A stretch of DNA of 64,000 nt, from positions 1 to 64,000 of the forward strand of contig NZ_SJKD01000009.1 in assembly GCF_004331485.1 (NCBI RefSeq). The letters run 5' to 3'. The notes beneath the pieces are model-generated. The model ran no database searches. It saw only the letters and a program-made list of their open reading frames with translations, and was not told where the DNA came from. This DNA comes from Kribbella capetownensis (lineage in GTDB: Bacteria > Actinomycetota > Actinomycetes > Propionibacteriales > Kribbellaceae). The position numbers were made by a program, and so were the translations under genes. The stretch's first letter is position 1; each line of letters begins with the position of its first letter. This document shows, piece after piece, positions 16,720 through 24,959 of this stretch.

Positions 16720-17603
16720 AGTGCTCCTGGGGTCCGACGCAGGTGCTCCTCCAGCAACCGCAGCATGCTCTGCGGTGGTACGGCGGCCGGCGCGCGAACG
16801 GCGTCGTAGGTGATCAGCCCGCGCAGGACGAGACTGCGCTTGCGCAGGCCGAGCGCGATCCCGGCCTGGAACTCGAAGTTGACCAGCGGCAGGTAGTCCC
16901 GCCAGACCTCCCGCGCCGCCTCGAAGCCACCGGATCGGTACGCCGCCACGCACGCGAGCAGCCCCTCCGGGACGGAGAAGCCGGTCATCGCGCCCGCGGC
17001 GCCGACCGCCAGTTCGTCGAGCAGGCAGGTGCCGCCGAGCCCGCCGAAGATCGGTACGTCGAGTCCGGCCGCCAACTCGGCCACCGCGGGCGGGCTCGGC
17101 GACGACTCGGACTTCACGGCCACAGCAGACGGCACGGCGCGTACGGCGGCGACCAGATCGGCGGTGGCGATCGAGATACCGGTGATCACCGGGTAGTCCT
17201 GGACCACGAGCGGGCGTTCGGTGCGCTCGGCAACCTCGTTCAGATGCTTGCTCAGGGCATCCGGATCGCTGGAGTTCACTTGAACCATGAGTCCGGCCAG
17301 GCGAGATCCGACCGCCGGCAACACGTTGGCGGCCTCGGCCACCACCTCGTCGAGCTTCAGTGCGCTGATGCCGATGACGAGCGGCAGCCGAGCCGAGGAG
17401 GCAACGACCGTCTCCACCACCGTCCGCCGCTCCGCGGGCGTCAGCCGAGCCGCTTCGCCGAAGACACCGAGCACGGTCAACCCGGTCGCCCCGATGGACT
17501 CGTAATGCCGGACCTGCCGCGCCAGCGACTCGGTGTCGACCGCGGATCCGTCCGCCGTCAGTGGCGTCGCCAGCACGCCCCACACCCCGGGATCCAACGT
17601 CAT
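16716..17603 (-). CDS. Dihydrodipicolinate synthase family protein (probable keto-deoxy-sugar acid enzyme)
   Basis: A 295-residue class I aldolase-fold protein of the DapA/NAL family. The Schiff-base lysine is in AVKSESS, and the catalytic tyrosine is in VVQDYPVITG. The GVFGEAARLT turn corresponds to the TTGE substrate-binding loop. Because the next gene is a sugar-acid dehydratase and a xylosidase lies upstream, the likely reaction is dehydration or cleavage of a 2-keto-3-deoxy-pentonate rather than lysine synthesis. The ATG has GAGAGGAGTTCC upstream. The exact substrate is inferred. Confidence 0.82.
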   Translation of the reverse strand: MTLDPGVWGVLATPLTADGSAVDTESLARQVRHYESIGATGLTVLGVFGEAARLTPAERRTVVETVVASSARLPLVIGISALKLDEVVAEAANVLPAVGSRLAGLMVQVNSSDPDALSKHLNEVAERTERPLVVQDYPVITGISIATADLVAAVRAVPSAVAVKSESSPSPPAVAELAAGLDVPIFGGLGGTCLLDELAVGAAGAMTGFSVPEGLLACVAAYRSGGFEAAREVWRDYLPLVNFEFQAGIALGLRKRSLVLRGLITYDAVRAPAAVPPQSMLRLLEEHLRRTPGAL

Positions 17604-17688
17604 GGAACTCCTCTCGTCGTCACCGCGGCGGCCGGTGCCACCCTCTCTGCCCTATCCGGACAGCTTTACCCCACCGGACGGCGAGGAA

Positions 17689-19404
17689 TCAGACCGCCCT
17701 GGTCAGAACGAGGAGGCTCAGCGACGGAAGCGGAAGATCGAGGGTGAGAGAGAGCGATCCGTCGACCGTGACCGCGGCGTCCGCCGCGAACCGCTCGAGT
17801 CCCTGGCGATCGGTGATCGTCGCGAGCTGCTCAGGCGTCGGATCCTGTGGTTCACCGAGGTCCTGCCAGACCGTGTGGCTGTTGCTGTGGCTGTGGTCGA
17901 TCCGGTAGTGCTGCACGGTCCAGTCGCCGGAGTCCAGTCCGTTCACCTCGAGGTCCACCCGAGCTGTCGTGGTGTCAGCGGCGTACTGATCGTCGGTGTG
18001 CCGCCAGACGAGGACGGCGACGCTGCCGTCGGCCGAGGCGCGGCTCGCGAGCACGTCGACCTCCTCGGCCAGGCCGTTGCCCAAGGCACTGATGTCGGAG
18101 ATGTCGGCGGAACTGTCGGACGACGCTGCGATCCGGCGGTCGCCGAGCAGCGCGAAAGCCCGGTAGGCGTTCATCAGCGGCTTCTCGACCCCGGCCGCCG
18201 TGACGAAACTCCGGGTGCCCTCGAAGTACCGCTCGCCTTCGATCTGGAAGCTCCAGGTGGTTGCCTCGTGCACCTTCGCGGTGTGCTGCTCGTTGAGGTC
18301 GAGGACCTTCTTCATCAGCTTGGCCTGGAAGACCGGGTAGTACTCGTTGTTGCGGTAGGCGAAGTTCGAGTTGTCGTAGATCCCCCAGTGCGCGGGCACC
18401 GACGCGTCGCACTCGTCCACGATCACCGGCTGACCGGCGTACCGCTGGAACTCTTCGATGACGGCCAGTGCGCGGTCGATCTCGCGGAGCATCTTCGGGG
18501 TCGACGGCGACTGCTGCAAGGACGCCGGCGCACCGATCGGGCCGTAGGTGCGCCACGGGGTGAAGTGCGAGCCCTTGGTGTGGAAGGAGACGAAGTCGAC
18601 GGGCAGGTCGCGGTCTGCGCAGGCCTGCAGGAAGCCGCGGAGGAACTCGGCACCACGGTCGCCACCGGTGACAGCGGGTCCGCCGACCTTCGCCTCGGGG
18701 TAGACCTCGCGGATCGACTTGACCGTGACGTCGTACAACTCGTGGAACTGTTCGGGCGTGCCCTTCCAGTACGAGATGTCCGGCTCGTTCCACAGCTCCC
18801 ACAGCCAGTGCTGCACCTCGTCGGCGCCGTACCGCTCCAGGGCGTGCTCGACGAGTGCGGCGACCAGGCCGCCCCACTTCGCGTAGTCCTTCGGCGGGTA
18901 GGTCCACCAGCCGGCCTCGTACCCGCTGTACTGGCTGGGGCTGTCGCCGAACGGGAAGTCGGTCCTCGCCTCCTCCGGGACGAGCGCGAGCGGCGTGAAC
19001 GCGAGCTCGACCAGGGGATGGTGACCGGCCTCGACGATCGCGTCGTAGGTCAGATCGGCGATGGTGAAGTCGTAGAACGGCTTCCCGTCCGCGTCCTCGT
19101 GGTAGACGTTGCCGCTCCCCCAGTGCGGCAGGCCGAAGCCGGTGCCGCTGTTGAAGATGTTGTGCGGCCGGACGTGGTACGGCGTCTCCGCGAACCCACC
19201 GATCGTCCGCAGGGTCCGGCGTCCCTGCGGCGTGTAGGTCCAGTTGATCTCGTCGTACCCGAGGCTGGCCCACGGGCGGTCGAGCGCGCCGAGCTCCTGC
19301 GCCGCGTCGACGGTCACGTGCACCTGCTGCAGCCGCGGCGCGTCGGGGTCGGACGGGGCATACGGGAGTTGCTGAACCGCGCTGGGAGAGCTGTTCTCGG
19401 TCAT
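17689..19404 (-). CDS. Glycoside hydrolase family 39 beta-xylosidase-like
   Basis: A 571-residue cytoplasmic enzyme without a signal peptide. Family 39 features are the acid/base Glu in ELWNEPDISYWKGT and the nucleophile Glu in PVIVDECDASV. The N-terminal segment WASLGYDEINWTYTPQGR and a C-terminal beta-rich region also fit. It would release xylose from imported xylo-oligosaccharides, feeding the dehydratase/DapA-family genes downstream. The promoter faces the GntR gene across 19405-19555, where an inverted repeat operator lies. Confidence 0.85.
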   Translation of the reverse strand: MTENSSPSAVQQLPYAPSDPDAPRLQQVHVTVDAAQELGALDRPWASLGYDEINWTYTPQGRRTLRTIGGFAETPYHVRPHNIFNSGTGFGLPHWGSGNVYHEDADGKPFYDFTIADLTYDAIVEAGHHPLVELAFTPLALVPEEARTDFPFGDSPSQYSGYEAGWWTYPPKDYAKWGGLVAALVEHALERYGADEVQHWLWELWNEPDISYWKGTPEQFHELYDVTVKSIREVYPEAKVGGPAVTGGDRGAEFLRGFLQACADRDLPVDFVSFHTKGSHFTPWRTYGPIGAPASLQQSPSTPKMLREIDRALAVIEEFQRYAGQPVIVDECDASVPAHWGIYDNSNFAYRNNEYYPVFQAKLMKKVLDLNEQHTAKVHEATTWSFQIEGERYFEGTRSFVTAAGVEKPLMNAYRAFALLGDRRIAASSDSSADISDISALGNGLAEEVDVLASRASADGSVAVLVWRHTDDQYAADTTTARVDLEVNGLDSGDWTVQHYRIDHSHSNSHTVWQDLGEPQDPTPEQLATITDRQGLERFAADAAVTVDGSLSLTLDLPLPSLSLLVLTRAV

Positions 19405-19499
19405 GTCAGCCTTTCAGTCCGGTTGTATCGATAAACACGCTGCTGCACCAAGGCGCGACCTCTTCCCGTGGCGAGTCTGCGAGTTAGCCTGGTGGGGAC

Positions 19500-19525
19500 A
19501 TTGTTAAATGTCAATGGTTAACAAT
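19500..19525. promoter_or_regulatory. GntR operator candidate
   Basis: ATTGTTAA (19500-19507) and TTAACAAT (19518-19525) form a perfect 8-bp inverted repeat with a 10-bp spacer, just upstream of the GntR gene and in the promoter region shared with the divergent xylosidase operon. A locally A/T-rich palindrome in such a GC-rich genome is a good sign of an operator. Confidence 0.65.
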
Positions 19526-19555
19526 CAACGGTTTACATCGATGGAGGAACCAACC

Positions 19556-20233
19556 GTGGCGGGACCGCTGGATCAGCTCGCTCGGCAGGCCGAGCGCAGT
19601 CCTGCCCTGTGGGCGACCGTCGTACCGGCTCTGCGGCAGATGATCGTCAGCGGTGCCCTCGCACCAGGCGCACACCTCCCCGAGGGCGAGCTCGCGGCCG
19701 CGCTGGAGATGAGCCGTGGCCCGATCCGGGAGGCGCTGATCGAGCTCGAGCGCGAGGGTCTCGTCGTACTGCGCCGGCATCGCGGCGCGCAGGTGATCGC
19801 GCTGACCGATGAGGACATCGAGGAGATCTACACGCTCCGGCTGAGCCTCGAACAACTGGCGATCACCCGAGCACTCCCCCGGTTGACCGACGAGCACCTG
19901 GCGACGATGGACGACGTACTCGAGCAGATGCGGGCGCTCGGGCCGGACTACGAGCCGCAGACCGCCCTGGATCTGGACTTCGCGTTCCACGACGTGCTCT
20001 ACCAGGCCGCCGCGCATTCGCGGCTCGACCGGGCCTGGCAGCAGATCCGCAGCCAGGTCGCGATGCTCCTCCACTCACGGCACGTCGCCCGCCGCGACTT
20101 CCACGAGATCGCGTACGCCGAGCACAAAGCCATCCGCGACATCATCACCAGCGGTGACACCACCGCCGCCACCGAAGCCATCAACCACCACCTCACCGGC
20201 GCCTATCACCGCCTCATCACGGCGCGCCACTGA
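19556..20233 (+). CDS. GntR-family regulator (FadR/FCD subfamily)
   Basis: A 225-residue repressor-type protein. The N-terminal winged helix (about residues 15-80) contains LRQMIVSGALAPGAHLPE and MSRGPIREALIELEREGLV. The C-terminal all-helical FCD ligand domain shows metal-site-like residues (LDLDFAFHDVLYQAA, HSRH, EHKAI). I chose the GTG at 19556 because GGAGG lies eight bases upstream; two earlier ATGs lie at or beside the operator and lack a ribosome site. It probably controls the divergent xylosidase/pentonate genes and itself, responding to a sugar acid. Confidence 0.85.
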   Translation: MAGPLDQLARQAERSPALWATVVPALRQMIVSGALAPGAHLPEGELAAALEMSRGPIREALIELEREGLVVLRRHRGAQVIALTDEDIEEIYTLRLSLEQLAITRALPRLTDEHLATMDDVLEQMRALGPDYEPQTALDLDFAFHDVLYQAAAHSRLDRAWQQIRSQVAMLLHSRHVARRDFHEIAYAEHKAIRDIITSGDTTAATEAINHHLTGAYHRLITARH

Positions 20234-20263
20234 CCTGCTCCGTGGATGCGTGAGGATGGCGGT

Positions 20264-21214
20264 ATGAGGCCGGTGATTCTTGATGTTGATACGGGGTTGG
20301 ATGATGCGTGTGCGCTGCTGCTGGCGGCGCGGCATCCTGAGCTCGACCTGAAGGCCGTGACATGTGTTGGCGGGAACGTCGGGCTCGACGACGTGGTGAT
20401 CAACACGCTGACGGTTCTGGAGGCTGCGGGTCGGACTGACGTGCCTGTGGCTCGGGGAGCCGCGGTGCCGTTGCTCCAGCCGGTTCGCGCGGCGCCGCAC
20501 GTCCATGGCACGGACGGGCTGGGCGACCTGGACTGGCCGCGGTCGACTCGTACGACGGATGGGCGGCATGCGGTCGAGTTGCTCCGCGACGTACTGCGTG
20601 AGGCCGCGGCGACCGGTGAACTCGTGACGCTGATCCCGTTGGCTCCGATGACGAACATCGCGCTGCTGCTCCGGACGTACCCCGAGGCGGCGGCCGGGCT
20701 CCACGAGATCGTGTTCATGGGCGGCGCGGCCGGGATCGGGAATGCGACGGCGTCGGCGGAGTTCAACATCTGGACGGATCCAGAGGCGGCTGCGGTCGTC
20801 CTCACCGCGGCCGGCGAGCTCGGCGTACCGGTGACGATGTACGGCCTGGATGTGTTCTACGACGTGGTGATCACGATGGAGCAGGCGCGCGGGCTGGGTG
20901 GATCGCCGTCGGCGGACCTCGCTCGGCGGTTGATCGAGAAGCGGAGCGAGCTCTACAAGTCGGATGGCGCCAGCATCGGCGACGGCGGCGCAGTGTGTGC
21001 GGTGATCGATCCGGATGGGCTGACGACGCAGCCCTTCCCCCTGCGGGTCGAGTTGTCCGGAAGTTGGTCGCGCGGTCGGACGATCGTCGACACCCGTGAT
21101 TGGGCGGCCGACCTGAGCAGCGATCCCCATGGCCCGTCGCCGACCGTCGTACAGGTCGCGACCGCGGTGGATGGCGCGCGGTACGCCGAGCTCTGGTTGA
21201 GTACGGTCAAGTAG
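20264..21214 (+). CDS. Inosine/uridine-preferring nucleoside hydrolase family protein
   Basis: A 316-residue IunH-type hydrolase that cleaves the N-glycosidic bond of nucleosides. The calcium-binding aspartate cluster DVDTGLDDA is at residues about 6-14, EFNIWTDPEAA is the second signature, and a terminal VCAVIDPD motif supplies the last calcium ligand. The ATG at 20264 follows GAGGATGGCGG. It lies 30 bp after the GntR gene on the same strand and overlaps the convergent TetR gene by 8 bp. Nucleoside preference cannot be read. Confidence 0.88.
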   Translation: MRPVILDVDTGLDDACALLLAARHPELDLKAVTCVGGNVGLDDVVINTLTVLEAAGRTDVPVARGAAVPLLQPVRAAPHVHGTDGLGDLDWPRSTRTTDGRHAVELLRDVLREAAATGELVTLIPLAPMTNIALLLRTYPEAAAGLHEIVFMGGAAGIGNATASAEFNIWTDPEAAAVVLTAAGELGVPVTMYGLDVFYDVVITMEQARGLGGSPSADLARRLIEKRSELYKSDGASIGDGGAVCAVIDPDGLTTQPFPLRVELSGSWSRGRTIVDTRDWAADLSSDPHGPSPTVVQVATAVDGARYAELWLSTVK

Positions 21215-21797
21215 CCAGCCCCTGGAGACGGGCGCGCAGTCCGTCCATGAACAGCTCGAGGCCATCGCCGAAGAGATCGGGGCTGCCGTTGGACTCAGCG
21301 ACCACGGCCGCGAGAGTCCAACGGGCACTGACCTCGAACAGGTGACGCGCCTGCGCTTCGGGTACGCCGAGGTCGACGAGGGATTCGATCTGTGTGCGGA
21401 CCAGCTCAGCCCGCGAACCCTCACCCCGATCGCGGTCCGGCGTCGCCTTCGCCTGGATCAGGCCGGCCAGGCCGGGATGGTCGGCGTAGAACGCCCGCAG
21501 TTCCAACGCCCCCGCCTTGGTGACGGCAATCCACTCGTCGACACTGCGCAGCCCCTGGTACGCCGTGTTGTCGCCGGTGAACTGATCGAACGCGTTCCGT
21601 GCGACCAGGTCGAGGAGCTCGTCCTTGTTGTGGACGTGGTGGTAGAGCGACGGCGCCCGGACATTCAGGCGCTCGGCGACGGATCGCATGGTGAGTGCGT
21701 CGACCCCGTTGCCGCGGATGACCGCCAGGGCGGCGTCGGCGATCGCGCTGACGGAGATCCCCGCGGCGGCATGGGAGGACGGGTCGCGTCTGGTCAC
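21207..21797 (-). CDS. TetR-family regulator
   Basis: A 196-residue protein. The N-terminal HTH (ISVSAIADAALAVIRGNGVD, LTMRSVAERLNVRAPSLYHHV) is followed by a TetR_C-type helical ligand domain. The gene is divergent from the acetyltransferase at 21879, with a perfect 21-bp palindrome between them, so it probably represses that gene and itself. LYHHV in the recognition helix matches the TetR/TetR_C group. Confidence 0.88.
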   Translation of the reverse strand: MTRRDPSSHAAAGISVSAIADAALAVIRGNGVDALTMRSVAERLNVRAPSLYHHVHNKDELLDLVARNAFDQFTGDNTAYQGLRSVDEWIAVTKAGALELRAFYADHPGLAGLIQAKATPDRDRGEGSRAELVRTQIESLVDLGVPEAQARHLFEVSARWTLAAVVAESNGSPDLFGDGLELFMDGLRARLQGLAT

Positions 21798-21838
21798 GAA
21801 AACCTCGTTGTCGGGTCGGGTCCCGGGCGGTTAAATTG

Positions 21839-21859
21839 CTGTCTAACGACATTAGACAG
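21839..21859. promoter_or_regulatory. TetR operator: 21-bp palindrome
   Basis: CTGTCTAA (21839-21846) and TTAGACAG (21852-21859) are perfect inverted repeats around CGACA. The site lies between divergent TetR and GNAT genes, 20 bp upstream of the GNAT start, and would block both promoters when bound. Confidence 0.75.
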
Positions 21860-21878
21860 CCTACCCGAGGACGGCATC

Positions 21879-22448
21879 GTGCCTGGACTGCACCCGGACT
21901 ATCCGTTGCGCACCGAGCGACTCGACCTGCGGCCGCACCGGATGGACGACCTGGACGATCTGTACGCGTTCCACTCGCGGCCCGAGGTGGTGCGGTACAC
22001 GCCGTGGCCGGTGCGGGACCGGGAGCAGACGCGGGTCGCGCTCGAGACCAAGCTGTCGCAGGGCGAGCTGACCGAACCGGGTCAGTGGCTGGTGCTCGCG
22101 ATCGAGCTCCGCGAGACGGGGACAGTGATCGGCGAAGTCCTGCTGAAGTGGGCCAGCGAGACGGATCGGCAGGGTGAGATCGGGTTCGCGCTGCACACCG
22201 ACTACCAGGGCAAGGGCCTGGCCGCGGAGGCTGCACGCGAGGTCCTACGATTGGGTTTCGAGGACCTCGGGCTGCACCGGATCGTCGCGATCCTGGACGA
22301 CCGCAACACGGCGTCCGCGCAGTTGCTGGAGCGCCTCGGGATGCGGCGCGAGGCACACCACATCCACGCCCTGCTCTTCAAGGGCGAATGGGCGAACGAG
22401 TACGTCTACGCTCTCCTCGAGGAGGACTGGCGCGCGACGACCTCCTAG
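21879..22448 (+). CDS. GNAT acetyltransferase (RimJ/RimL type)
   Basis: A 189-residue N-acetyltransferase. Motif A is seen in YQGKGLAAEAAREVLRLGF, and the C-terminal NTASAQLLERLGMRREAH is typical of the RimJ/RimL group acting on protein N-termini or small amines. The GTG start at 21879 has CGAGGACGG upstream. The reading frame stays open far upstream, but there it only shadows the TetR gene. The methyltransferase starts 9 bp after its stop, suggesting an operon under the TetR operator. Confidence 0.85.
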   Translation: MPGLHPDYPLRTERLDLRPHRMDDLDDLYAFHSRPEVVRYTPWPVRDREQTRVALETKLSQGELTEPGQWLVLAIELRETGTVIGEVLLKWASETDRQGEIGFALHTDYQGKGLAAEAAREVLRLGFEDLGLHRIVAILDDRNTASAQLLERLGMRREAHHIHALLFKGEWANEYVYALLEEDWRATTS

Positions 22449-22457
22449 GAGGTTGCG

Positions 22458-23234
22458 GTGGGGATCGACAACCAGATCTACGACCGGATCGGCGGCGGGT
22501 GGTGGGACGAGGCCAATCCGCTGAACATGCTGAACGGGAGCTTCACGCCCGGCCGGTTCGCCTACTTCCGTGGCGTACTCGCTCGCCGTGGACTCGACCC
22601 GGCCGGTCTGCGCGCCGTCGATATCGGGTGCGGGGGCGGGTTCATGGCCGAGCAGTTCGCCGAACTCGGGTGCCGGGTCGCGGGCGTCGATCCGTCGGAG
22701 GTCTCGGTCAGGACCGCTCGGGAACACGCTGCTTCGTCGAGTCTCACCGTCGGCTATGCGGTCGCATCCGGCGAGCGGCTGCCCTTCGACACCGAGAGCG
22801 TTGAGCTCGCGTATTGCTGCGACGTACTCGAGCATGTGTCTGACCTGGAGCGGGTGATCGGGGAGACCGCGCGTGTGCTGAAACCTGGCGGGATCTACTT
22901 CTTCGACACGATCAACCGGACGCTCGCCTCGAAAGTCTTGGTGATCAAGGTGGTTCAGGACTGGCGGCCGACGAAGGTCATCGACACCGACGTGCACTCG
23001 TGGAACATGTTCATCAAGCCGACGGAACTCGAAGAGACCCTGCGCCGGCACGGGCTGCGCCTGGGCGAGCTCACCGGCCTCGGACCTCGCGCGAACAAAC
23101 TCGTCGTACTGCGGAGCTACCTGCAAGCCCGCCGCGGGCGCATCACCTTCGGCCGGCTCAGCGAACGCATGGACGTCGGCGAGGTGAAGACCACTGGCGT
23201 CTCCTACATGGGCTACGCCATCAAGAACGACTGA
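22458..23234 (+). CDS. UbiG-like SAM-dependent methyltransferase
   Basis: A 258-residue class I methyltransferase with motif I VDIGCGGGFMAEQFAELG, then CCDVLEHVSDLERVIGE and LKPGGIYFFDTINRT. The N-terminal NQIYDRIGGGWWDEANPLNML block matches bacterial 3-demethylubiquinone-9 3-methyltransferase-like proteins. Actinobacteria use menaquinone, so the true substrate is probably another small molecule. GTG start with TAGGAGGTTGCG upstream, 9 bp after the GNAT stop. Confidence 0.85.
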   Translation: MGIDNQIYDRIGGGWWDEANPLNMLNGSFTPGRFAYFRGVLARRGLDPAGLRAVDIGCGGGFMAEQFAELGCRVAGVDPSEVSVRTAREHAASSSLTVGYAVASGERLPFDTESVELAYCCDVLEHVSDLERVIGETARVLKPGGIYFFDTINRTLASKVLVIKVVQDWRPTKVIDTDVHSWNMFIKPTELEETLRRHGLRLGELTGLGPRANKLVVLRSYLQARRGRITFGRLSERMDVGEVKTTGVSYMGYAIKND

Positions 23235-23241
23235 TCACCGG

Positions 23242-23778
23242 TCAGCGGGCGATCGGGACCTGGAGAGTCTGACCGGGGACCAGGTCTGCCGGGCCGGACA
23301 GCTTGTTGAGGTCGGCGATCTTCTCGACGACAGTCGCCGGGTCCTCCGCCGGGTTGGTGTCCTGGGCGATCGACCACAACGTCTGGCCGGGCGCCACCTG
23401 GACCGGCACCGTGTGGGTGAAGTCAGGACCGGGCTCGAGTACGCCGCTGATCCGCAGGCCGAGCACGACGATCGCCGAGCCGAAGACCAGCACGGACAGA
23501 GCCGTCATCAGCATCCGGCCGCGCCGGGTCAGCCGCAGCGCCGGCGCCTCGGCCTCCGCGGTCCGCCGGACGCGGGCGGAGTCTGCATGCTGCCGAACGC
23601 GGGTCTGCTCGGTCGTGTGCCGGCCGAGCACCTCGCCGGAGCAGGCACGGACCGGCAGTGGCTCCGTCGTCGTACCGGCGATCCTCGGGCGGCGGCGGGG
23701 CACGCTGTTCGGAGACGGCGCAACCTCGGGCGCCTGGCGTCCTGCCAGTGCGCCGGCCGCGAGAGCCGCTGTGCTCAT
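23242..23778 (-). CDS. LysM membrane protein, probable SOS cell-division inhibitor (DivS/ChiZ type)
   Basis: A 178-residue protein. A basic, disordered N-terminal cytoplasmic half (about 1-85) is followed by one transmembrane segment (about 88-112) and a C-terminal LysM peptidoglycan-binding domain (VAPGQTLWSIAQDTNPAED...LVPGQTLQVP). Divergent placement from lexA, with SOS boxes between, matches DivS of Corynebacterium and Rv2719c/ChiZ of mycobacteria, which halt division after DNA damage. GGAGGATCC precedes the ATG. The role is inferred from context and architecture. Confidence 0.78.
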   Translation of the reverse strand: MSTAALAAGALAGRQAPEVAPSPNSVPRRRPRIAGTTTEPLPVRACSGEVLGRHTTEQTRVRQHADSARVRRTAEAEAPALRLTRRGRMLMTALSVLVFGSAIVVLGLRISGVLEPGPDFTHTVPVQVAPGQTLWSIAQDTNPAEDPATVVEKIADLNKLSGPADLVPGQTLQVPIAR

Positions 23779-23877
23779 CGGATCCTCCAGACCTCGGTCA
23801 GTCCACGTCCTGCGGTGTCGATCTCCTGTCTACCGGCCGCCTCCGACAGTTTCTGAGAAGCGGCCTGTTCGACCGGC

Positions 23878-23909
23878 CCGAACACCTGTTCGATCGAACG
23901 CCTGTACGA
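23878..23909. promoter_or_regulatory. Two tandem LexA (SOS) boxes
   Basis: CCGAACACCTGTTCGA (23878-23893) and TCGAACGCCTGTACGA (23894-23909) abut end to end. Each differs from the actinobacterial SOS consensus TCGAACNNNNGTTCGA at one conserved position. They lie about 100 bp upstream of the LysM gene start. Confidence 0.8.
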
Positions 23910-24002
23910 ATGATTAACCGACAGGCACCCGTCGCGCAACCACTTCCAACCACGACACGCCCGGGAAATTCCCTGCCCTGCCAGCGCCTTATAACCCGAC
24001 AC

Positions 24003-24046
24003 ACGAACAAACGTACGAACCGACACGCCTTCGAACAGATGTTTGA
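24003..24046. promoter_or_regulatory. Two further LexA-box-like sites near lexA
   Basis: ACGAACAAACGTACGA (24003-24018) and TCGAACAGATGTTTGA (24031-24046) differ from the SOS consensus at two and one conserved positions. They lie about 90-130 bp upstream of the lexA start, so lexA is very likely autoregulated. Confidence 0.7.
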
Positions 24047-24134
24047 AGAATCTCAGGATTCGGTCTACGGTCATGTCAGTCGAGCAAGCTTGGCCGGTGC
24101 GCGAGCGGCGGCCCGACCCGAGGAGCAACGACCG

Positions 24135-24911
24135 ATGGCCAGGACGCCGAGCGGTTCCAGTAAGGGCGAGCGCAGCGGTGCGGACGAGGTCGCGGACCGG
24201 ACCGTGACCGAGCTGCCGGACGGCCCCGCCGACGCCACCGGCCTGACGCCGCGCCAGCGTCGCGTTCTGGACGTCATCCGCGACTCGGTCGACAGCCGTG
24301 GATACCCGCCGTCGATGCGCGAGATCGGTGAGCGGGTCGGTCTGACCAGCTCGTCGTCGGTGTCGCACCAGCTCCGTGTGCTGGAGCAGAAGGGCCTGCT
24401 CCGCCGCGACCCGAACCGCCCGCGGGCCATCGAGGTCCGCTACCCCGGCGAGGTCGACGCCGCCGCCCGCAGGTCGGCGCTCGGCTCGGTGCGGCAGACG
24501 TCGTACGACGAGACCGGAGCCGGCGACGCGCACCCGGACGCGGCGTACGTGCCGGTCGTCGGGCGGATCGCAGCCGGTGGCCCGATCCTGGCCGAGCAGG
24601 AGATCGAGGAGATCTTCCCGTTGCCGAAGGCAATGGTCGGCGAGGGCACGCTGTTCATGCTGCGGGTCAAAGGTGAGTCGATGATCGACGCGGCGATCTG
24701 CGACGGCGACTGGGTCGTGGTCCGGCAGCAGCCGAACGCCGAGAACGGCGACATCGTGGCCGCGATGATCGACGGCGAGGCGACGGTCAAGACGTTCAAG
24801 AAGACCAAGACCGAGATCCTGCTGCTACCACACAACCCGGCCTTCGAGCCGATCGACGGCAAAGATGCCATCATTCTCGGAAAGGTCGTAACAGTTCTGC
24901 GCCGTGTCTGA
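24135..24911 (+). CDS. lexA: LexA repressor
   Basis: This 258-residue SOS repressor has an N-terminal winged helix (LTPRQRRVLDVIRDSV; SMREIGERVGLTSSSSVSHQ) and a C-terminal self-cleaving S24 peptidase domain. The cleavage site is Ala147-Gly148 in GRIAAGGPI, the nucleophile is Ser182 in GESMID, and the general base is Lys219 in ATVKTF. I chose the ATG at 24135 because GAGGAGC lies upstream; an in-frame extension to 23658 crosses the SOS boxes and is not real. It represses the divergent LysM gene and itself. Confidence 0.96.
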   Translation: MARTPSGSSKGERSGADEVADRTVTELPDGPADATGLTPRQRRVLDVIRDSVDSRGYPPSMREIGERVGLTSSSSVSHQLRVLEQKGLLRRDPNRPRAIEVRYPGEVDAAARRSALGSVRQTSYDETGAGDAHPDAAYVPVVGRIAAGGPILAEQEIEEIFPLPKAMVGEGTLFMLRVKGESMIDAAICDGDWVVVRQQPNAENGDIVAAMIDGEATVKTFKKTKTEILLLPHNPAFEPIDGKDAIILGKVVTVLRRV

Positions 24912-24959
24912 CATCTCAGACGGCGAGCGAAGTCGGGCGTGTCGTGTCAGCATTGAACC

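Noticed and set aside
15031..17583. 850-residue fusion of the DapA-family and dehydratase frames
   Set aside because: The extra N-terminal 288 residues are an Arg/Gly-rich shadow of the DapA-family gene; the true start is the ATG at 16719 overlapping its stop.
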